A DNA stretch of 64,000 nucleotides from Bolinopsis microptera (lineage: Eukaryota > Ctenophora > Tentaculata > Lobata > Bolinopsidae): positions 12,677,453-12,741,452 of the forward strand of contig NC_087084.1 in assembly GCF_026151205.1 (NCBI RefSeq), written 5' to 3'. The stretch's first letter is position 1. Each line of letters begins with the position of its first letter. The notes under the pieces were generated by a model. That model did not search any database and was not told where the DNA came from. It saw only the letters and a program-made list of their open reading frames with translations. This document shows positions 58,605-64,000 of the stretch, piece by piece. The position numbers and the translations under genes were made by a program.

Positions 58605-59346
58605 CAGACTGGTGCTCTTCTTTTTTCGATCCCACGTCCCTAGGAAGTCCCCCCAAGGTGACTCCAACGACCTCCGAGTAGGGATCACAATGTGACCTCT
58701 GTCGTTGGATATTACCTTTGTAGCTCCTCTCCTTGATACTGGACGCTGTGGGAGGATTTCTTGTTTGCATGTCAGTTTCACGTTAGGTTTACATATGGAA
58801 GATCTTACTTTTCATAAATTACGAAACGCTGTCACCTCAAAATTCATATTGCACAAATATCAGTGATTTAACAAATATCAGTGATTTAACAAATATCAGT
58901 TATTTAACGGTCATTTAAAATTTAGAAAATCATGTCCTACCTCTCTAAAGTTGTCAGATATTTGGTAATTTTGCAGTCTATTACTGCTGTATGCATCTTC
59001 GTACTGGAATAGTGTTAGGTATTACATACAAATAAAGAGGGCTGGTATTTTGGTAAAAAGATTACATTTTTATTTGACAAAATTTTTCTCCATCGAGCAA
59101 GTTTGATTATTGTCCTAATCGCACTGCAAGGGAGTGATATTGTTGTTATTTACATCTGCAAAACACCACACCAGAAAGGAAAAAGGGCGATTAGTGAAAA
59201 TAACAGTTCTTACTAACAAAACTGCATTTCTATCATAAATAACACAAAGCTGCTTATCACACAACACTTACAATTAATTAATTGGTAAATTAAACAACAC
59301 TTACAGACCAAAACATTACCTGATTAGCACTGAAATGAAACGCCAT
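58605..59346 (-). CDS. CFAP126: Flattop homologue, exons 1-3, right-arm copy
   Basis: Exon 1 is 59,346-59,320, exon 2 is 59,003-58,941 and exon 3 is 58,745-58,605, with all splice sites and phase 0 kept. Exon 3 differs from the left copy by Met-to-Val in the NDRGHIxIP box and Met-to-Leu in WGDFxGTW, plus a synonymous change. The acceptor reads CTCCCACAG here against CTCCTGCAG. The reading frame is open throughout, so this copy looks as functional as the other. Confidence 0.85.
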
Positions 59347-59778
59347 CCCTAACAATTTCCCTAAGATAATATGATTAATTAATGTTATTTACTTAATTTC
59401 TTAATCAAAATCAGAAAATAAATTTTGTATTATACAATTGGTAACTATTTTGATCAGTTTATAATCATTACATAATATAATTAAATAAAATATATTTACT
59501 TTACTTTAGGTAAATGTGGTAGAGTTTTAGCTAAGGACTGCTTGAATCTATTAACTCATGTTTGAAAGTAAGTCAAAGTAGGTCAAGTTAGGTCAAGAAT
59601 CCGAATTATCTCTATTGGGATAATTTAGAAGAGATTGTTGTAGCCAGAATTTTGAGATAGATATAAAATTTTTTGAGATAAATATAAAATTATATTGTTA
59701 TTGTAATTCATCTAAATAATATCCAACTAAATTTTGGCGCTAGATGATAACATCAGACACTATACTATTATAAATATA

Positions 59779-60545
59779 CAGGGTGGGCCAAAAGTTAGTG
59801 GGCATACGTTGGCCTTAATAGCTCAGTCACTGATTGCCCAATTGAAATAATTCTTTCTGGTATGACTTACTACCACCACTGGTTCGAGGAATTTGTCAAA
59901 TCGAAAAATATTCGAGATCATTTTTTTCAAATGAAGGTTTATTTTTGGATTCATTTGATGGTTTGGATAGTCGGATCGAGCTAAATTTTATTGAATTGTG
60001 TTTGGCCATTCGAATTACGTTTGTCCTTAAAAAATTAGAACTGTAGCTTCTCAGATGACCGAGATATGAAGCATAACGAGTTTATTCATTACATGTGATC
60101 AGGTGATTGGTTTACTTAATCACGTGATTAGGTGAACCCGTTAACCACCCCGTTAAACATTATGGGAATTGTTAAGGGTGCCCAATTAAGGTGTCGTGTC
60201 ACGGTGTCACAAAATCACCCAGTCAATTTTGTTAACGAGATACAGAAAATGCTTGATAACTTCGTCATTTCTAATCTGTTTTGCCTCATGTTTTCAGATT
60301 ATATGCAAAATTTAATACTCTACCGTCTCTGAAAAAATTAGGCGGTCAGCATGTTCAGAGAAAACAATATAGGTGTTTTAATATTGAATGGGCGTGGTCT
60401 AAAATATTCGAATTTTCAAATTTTGACGACGGAATCCTCGAACCAGTAAGTACAGTATGCCATTTGCAAAGCAACAGCTCTCAAATATAAAACATGGTGG
60501 AGCTATTAAGGCCAACGTATGCCCACTGACTTTTGGCCCACCCTG
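59779..60545. mobile_element. 767-bp TA-targeting MITE, right arm only
   Basis: The ends are inverted repeats of about 46 bp with one mismatch (CAGGGTGGGCCAAAAGT...), flanked by TA duplications (59,777-59,778 and 60,546-60,547). The symmetry continues weakly inward (TACTGGTTCGAGGA at 59,875-59,890 against its complement near 60,430-60,445). The left arm has the empty site near 45,290 (AAAGTATATTTATAAT). No transposase is encoded; the open frames at 60,132-60,490 are not protein-like. A Tc1/mariner-type origin is inferred from the ends and the TA target. Confidence 0.9.
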
Positions 60546-60579
60546 TACTTTAATGGAGTGCTAGCAGCTAGCTGGTATA

Positions 60580-61240
60580 TAATGGACGAGCTGGTAAAGT
60601 CGACCTGACCACACTGTCACTCTCATTGGCACAGTTGGTGAAAGGACCCATGCGCAGTTAAGCTTTTATAAGCCCTGGTTGACTGCTCAGAGTGGCGACG
60701 GGTTCATCATTATTGATCAAAGTATATTCAAAAATCTGATAATATTGCTACACTCAAGTTAAATGGTCTCAGGCCGAGACCAACATTGAAAACATTGTTA
60801 TCGAAAGCTGCAAGCTTATTATTGTGTGATTCCACTTTGACCCATTATTATGCAGTCACCTTCAGGCAGTGTCGATGGTCATGTGAAAATCTTTATTGAC
60901 ACGCTATGCCCTAACCATATAAGTATTAAGTAAATCGAAGCATTGCCTGATGTCAATCTGAGTGCTACATTAGTGAGACGTGCATGCACACGCGTATTTG
61001 TGTCGAACTGACCAATAGTATATGAGTTATTTAGTTACATAAATTAAACTTCCGCGTTATGTAAAAATATCATTTTATCTTTAGTTGATGTGAACGGTAC
61101 ACCCGTGTGTAACCTACTTAAATGGTTTTTGTGTTTGTGAGGTGGAGCGAGTGTAGAGTGTAATGATTGGCTGAACCTGTTTCTTTCACATGGTGTTCAT
61201 ATGTTGAGATCGACAGGTGTAAAGTGTAAAATCCTATAAA
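60580..61240. repeat. Dispersed repeat R2, right-arm copy
   Basis: Same family as 34,545-35,340; the mirrored left-arm copy is 43,860-45,260. Confidence 0.8.
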
Positions 61241-61645
61241 TGGTGAGCCTTTCAGACTACATAGATATTATAGTGGCACAACAACTTAAAGTGCACGAAA
61301 ACACTTCAGGTCACTAGAAAACCTGAAAAATCAATCCACAATTACGAACATATGTAGTTTCATTATGCATAAATTATAATGACTTGCAAAATGCAGCGAT
61401 TTCATTGAACGAGAGCAACTGTATCATGAGGTTAATTGCTTTTGGCAACGTTTGACCACGATCACAGATCACAAATGGCTACAAATGACGGCGTTTGATC
61501 GAAAACCTGGTTTCAGCCCCCCCCCCCCCCCTGTGTGGACAAAAAGAGCTTTAAAATGAGACAATAACACTGAAAGAATTCTCGTATAGGGTATTCAAGT
61601 GAAAGTATAGTATTTTGTATTTGCTTCAGCGCTCAATTTTAATAC

Positions 61646-62500
61646 TACAGTGTGAATTGGCGAAAAAATCCGCGGCGCGCCTAAAATTTTAGTTTCATTT
61701 TAAAATAATTTTTGGTCATAATTGTATTATAAAAGATACTAGAAAGCCCGTGATCACAGGGAGGAAGCCAATAGTATTCTTTGGTAGTCAGTTTTTAACG
61801 GGTGATACTCGTAAAATATCTGTTCCATATACATATACAGGACCGTCGACGAGTCCAACTTGGCGCGCGTCCTGGTAGGTTGTAAACCTACAAGTCAGTT
61901 TTTATAGCATCAACAAATATCCGTCACAACCGAAGATACAGCCGATTAAAAGGTAGCTTGCACTGAACACAATGTAATTACCACAAAACCGATCAAAATT
62001 TCGCTCGCAAATCTTTGCACATGCGCTTTTGAATACCGTTACCATGGTTACTATGCAAATTCCTATTTCTCGTGTAATTTTCACGTGGGCGGTCGTACAT
62101 ACAGAAATATATAATATCTTTTATATATAACTAGAAAGCCCGTGGTCACAGGGAGGAACCTAATAGTATTCTTTGGAAGTCAGTTTTAATCGTGTCAAAA
62201 AGTATTCATCCACCGAAGATAAAGCCCATTGAAATGTAGCTCGCACTGAACACAACGTAAGTACCACAAAACCGATCAAAATGACGTTAAAACAATCATT
62301 GCATGTGCCCGTGGGAGTAACAACCCCAGTTACCATGGTTATTATGCAACTACCTATTTCTTATCTATTTGCACGTGGGCTGTCGTACAAACAAACAAAG
62401 GAAAACAAATTTTTAAAAAAATAATAATAATAATTCTCTGAATTATAAGTAAGACAAGAAAACCCGTGGTCACAGGGAGGAATTATATATAAATTATTCA
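61646..62500. repeat. Dispersed repeat R1, reverse orientation
   Basis: Reverse complement of the R1 pieces at 29,640-31,830, without the reverse transcriptase fragment and without the 680-bp insertion seen there. It has its own insertion of about 90 bp at 61,800-61,895. GTGGTCACAGGGAGGAA ends recur at about 61,755, 62,145 and 62,475. Confidence 0.75.
61800..61897. repeat. Short dispersed repeat R3
   Basis: GGTGATACTCGTAAAATATC, GACCGTCGACGAGTCCAACT and AACCTACAAGT recur in the same order at 63,835-63,932. Confidence 0.8.
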
Positions 62501-63060
62501 AACAATATACACATAATATAGCAATGACCCTATATAAAATCAACCCTTTAAGAATTCAAAAAATTCCCTTAACAATCAAAAAATTTTTTACCCTTGGCCT
62601 TGTGGCTCCAAGTTAAGATCTAGACTGTTTATATCAACAATGTTTTTTCTCGCACCTCTGTCTCCACGGAGAGAAATCACTGTTGGAGGAATTACCTAAT
62701 AGTATTCTTTGGAAGTCAGTTTTTATAGCATCAAAAAGTATTTATCACAACCGAAGATACAGCCAATTAAAATATATCTCGCACTAAACACAGCGTAATA
62801 TCAACAAAACCGATTAAAATGACGTTAAAACAATCATTGCACGTGCATGTGCGCGTTTCAACCCTCGTTACTAAGCATGGTTACTAAGCAGCTACCTATT
62901 TCTTATCTATTTGCACGTGGGCGGTCGTACAGTGTACAGACAAAAGGAATTCTCTGAATTAAAGTAGAGATAATACAATTATGACAAAAAATTAATAAAA
63001 TTTACATGGCACGAAAGTACCAAAAATGAATCCAAGAAAACCTTACCACTTACTGGTGGG
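62500..63060. other. Further R1-derived and AT-rich sequence
   Basis: 62,690-62,960 is another R1 copy (CCTAATAGTATTCTTTGGAA, CACAACCGAAGATACAGCC). The rest shows nothing recognisable. Confidence 0.5.
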
Positions 63061-63730
63061 CTTGCTATGCAGAGCTCAAGAAAATTGTTCATTGTTAATG
63101 GACAAACCCAGCACGCGCTACTTCACTTCGTAGCACTTGCCTCGGGTAAATATTTCAAAAATGGAGAAGAAAGTGCAGACGCGCGCTACTTCGAAAAAAA
63201 ATTGAGAAAAGTAACATCCTTGATTATCAATCCTTCCAGATCGTTGTTTTGCAACCATCTCGATGCGAAGCCAGAAGCAAGAATGCTATAGTTTGCGCGC
63301 GGCGCGTTGAAGCGGCGAAGTCCTCCAAGTAACATCCGTCAATCTTAGACAATTTGAATATAGTCGATCTGCTTGAATTTCAAAAATTGTTACATGTTCA
63401 TGTTATCTGGAGCCCAGTCTTTAGCAAGTTTTACACAATTACAAGTCTTACAAGTTTTATTTTGACGTATCAGAGCTACTTTGGACGGATGTTACTCCAT
63501 ACTCGTCTAAATTTATTCGAAGTAGCGCGGGCTGCTTTCTTCTCGAGGTATCGAGCGCCAGGCTAGTACATATTTAATAATGGACAAAGCTACTTCAGTC
63601 AGTGAGTTATGTCCAATAGTCTAATCAAAGGTTAAGACTGGATCTGGAGTGTGGAGGAGTCATTTTAGGGCATACGAAATAATTTTCACCAGTATTATAT
63701 CAAGAGCTGAACACAGGAGGAGCTAAGTGC
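63060..63730. other. Mixed repeat fragments, no gene
   Basis: 63,260-63,335 repeats the GC-rich GCGCGGCGCG...AAGCGGCGAAGTCCTCC segment of the duplicated block (3,420-3,490 and 21,215-21,275). The open frames at 63,067-63,291 and 63,354-63,566 lack codon bias and conservation. Confidence 0.4.
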
Positions 63731-63734
63731 AAAG

Positions 63735-63799
63735 AAACTGCTGCTAACTGCTGCTCACTGCATGCTGCTCACTGCTGCTCACTGCTGCTCACTGCTGCT
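63735..63799. repeat. CTGCTGCTCACT 12-bp tandem repeat
   Basis: About five imperfect units head to tail. Confidence 0.85.
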
Positions 63800-63834
63800 A
63801 TTGTCCAATTTAAGGTTAAGAATTAACGGGTGTA

Positions 63835-63932
63835 GGTGATACTCGTAAAATATTTGTTTCAAATACTATACCATGAGACCGTCGACGAGTCCAACTCGGC
63901 GCGCGTCTTGGTACTAGGTTATACTTATAAAC
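63835..63932. repeat. Short dispersed repeat R3, second copy
   Basis: Matches 61,800-61,897 with small indels. Confidence 0.8.
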
Positions 63933-64000
63933 CTACAAGTTAAGACTAAATCTGGAAGATTCTTACCTGGTTGCTGGGGACCTCAGGCTATCATGTTCAT

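Larger units (their letters stand above)
52283..61645. repeat. Right arm of the giant inverted repeat
   Basis: Reverse complement of 43,428-52,182. It ends at about 61,645, where GCGCTCAATTTTAATACTACAG passes into repeat sequence also found at 33,690-33,725. Confidence 0.95.

Noticed and set aside
60132-60490. 66- and 69-codon frames inside the right-arm MITE
   Set aside because: No transposase motifs, composition unlike protein, and the element is clearly non-autonomous.
43428-61645. Fold-back read artefact as the sole explanation of the inverted repeat
   Set aside because: The arms carry different transposon insertions, different repeat lengths and patterned synonymous differences, which a single folded molecule cannot give.

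Overview
This is eukaryotic, almost certainly metazoan, DNA. It is AT-rich, its genes are split by GT-AG introns, and it is dominated by transposons. The clearest host gene is a homologue of the ciliary protein Flattop (CFAP126), so the animal has motile cilia. An acidic secreted-peptide precursor and the retroelement types would suit a cnidarian or another early-branching marine invertebrate, but nothing here fixes the species.

Sequence quality varies and matters. Positions 1 to about 25,200 carry frequent one-base indels, as in uncorrected long reads, so coding frames there are broken. Positions 25,200 to 52,182 and 53,230 to the end read cleanly. There is a 100-N gap at 52,183-52,282, followed by about 900 bp of corrupted, homopolymer-bloated sequence.

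Layout: (1) 1-7,395 and 17,757-25,165 are two indel-rich direct copies of one block. Each copy starts inside a CR1-like reverse transcriptase and ends inside the first exon of a host gene. (2) 7,248-13,524 (+) is a frame-damaged multi-exon host gene that I do not recognise. (3) 14,240-18,960 (+) is a noisy copy of a two-ORF non-LTR retrotransposon. (4) 25,800-34,500 holds a minisatellite, a coiled-coil terminal exon, a TTAGGG tract inside an inverted repeat, foldback elements, a tRNA-like sequence and two truncated reverse transcriptase fragments. (5) 35,393-42,700 (-) is a much better preserved copy of the retrotransposon in (3). Its ORF1 joins a PHD finger, a coiled coil, an AlkB-type 2OG-Fe(II) oxygenase and an SGNH esterase. 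Its ORF2 has a second PHD-like finger, an EEP endonuclease and the reverse transcriptase, and is broken by a roughly 1.6-kb insertion and a 256-bp hAT-type MITE.

(6) 43,428-61,645 is a giant inverted repeat centred on the N gap, with arms of about 8.5-9 kb. Each arm carries a Flattop gene and a gene for an 85-residue secreted peptide precursor ending in Gly-Arg-Lys. The left arm also has the end of an unrecognised coding sequence that runs into the gap. The arms differ by substitutions, repeat copy number and reciprocal mariner-type insertions. They are therefore two diverged copies, either a true palindrome or two haplotypes joined head to head, and not one read folded back. (7) 61,650-64,000 is a mosaic of dispersed repeats also seen at 29,640-31,810.

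The two most notable items are the retrotransposon ORF1 with an apparently complete AlkB-like catalytic core, seen in two separate copies, and the duplicated secreted-peptide gene, whose third exon differs between arms only at synonymous sites.
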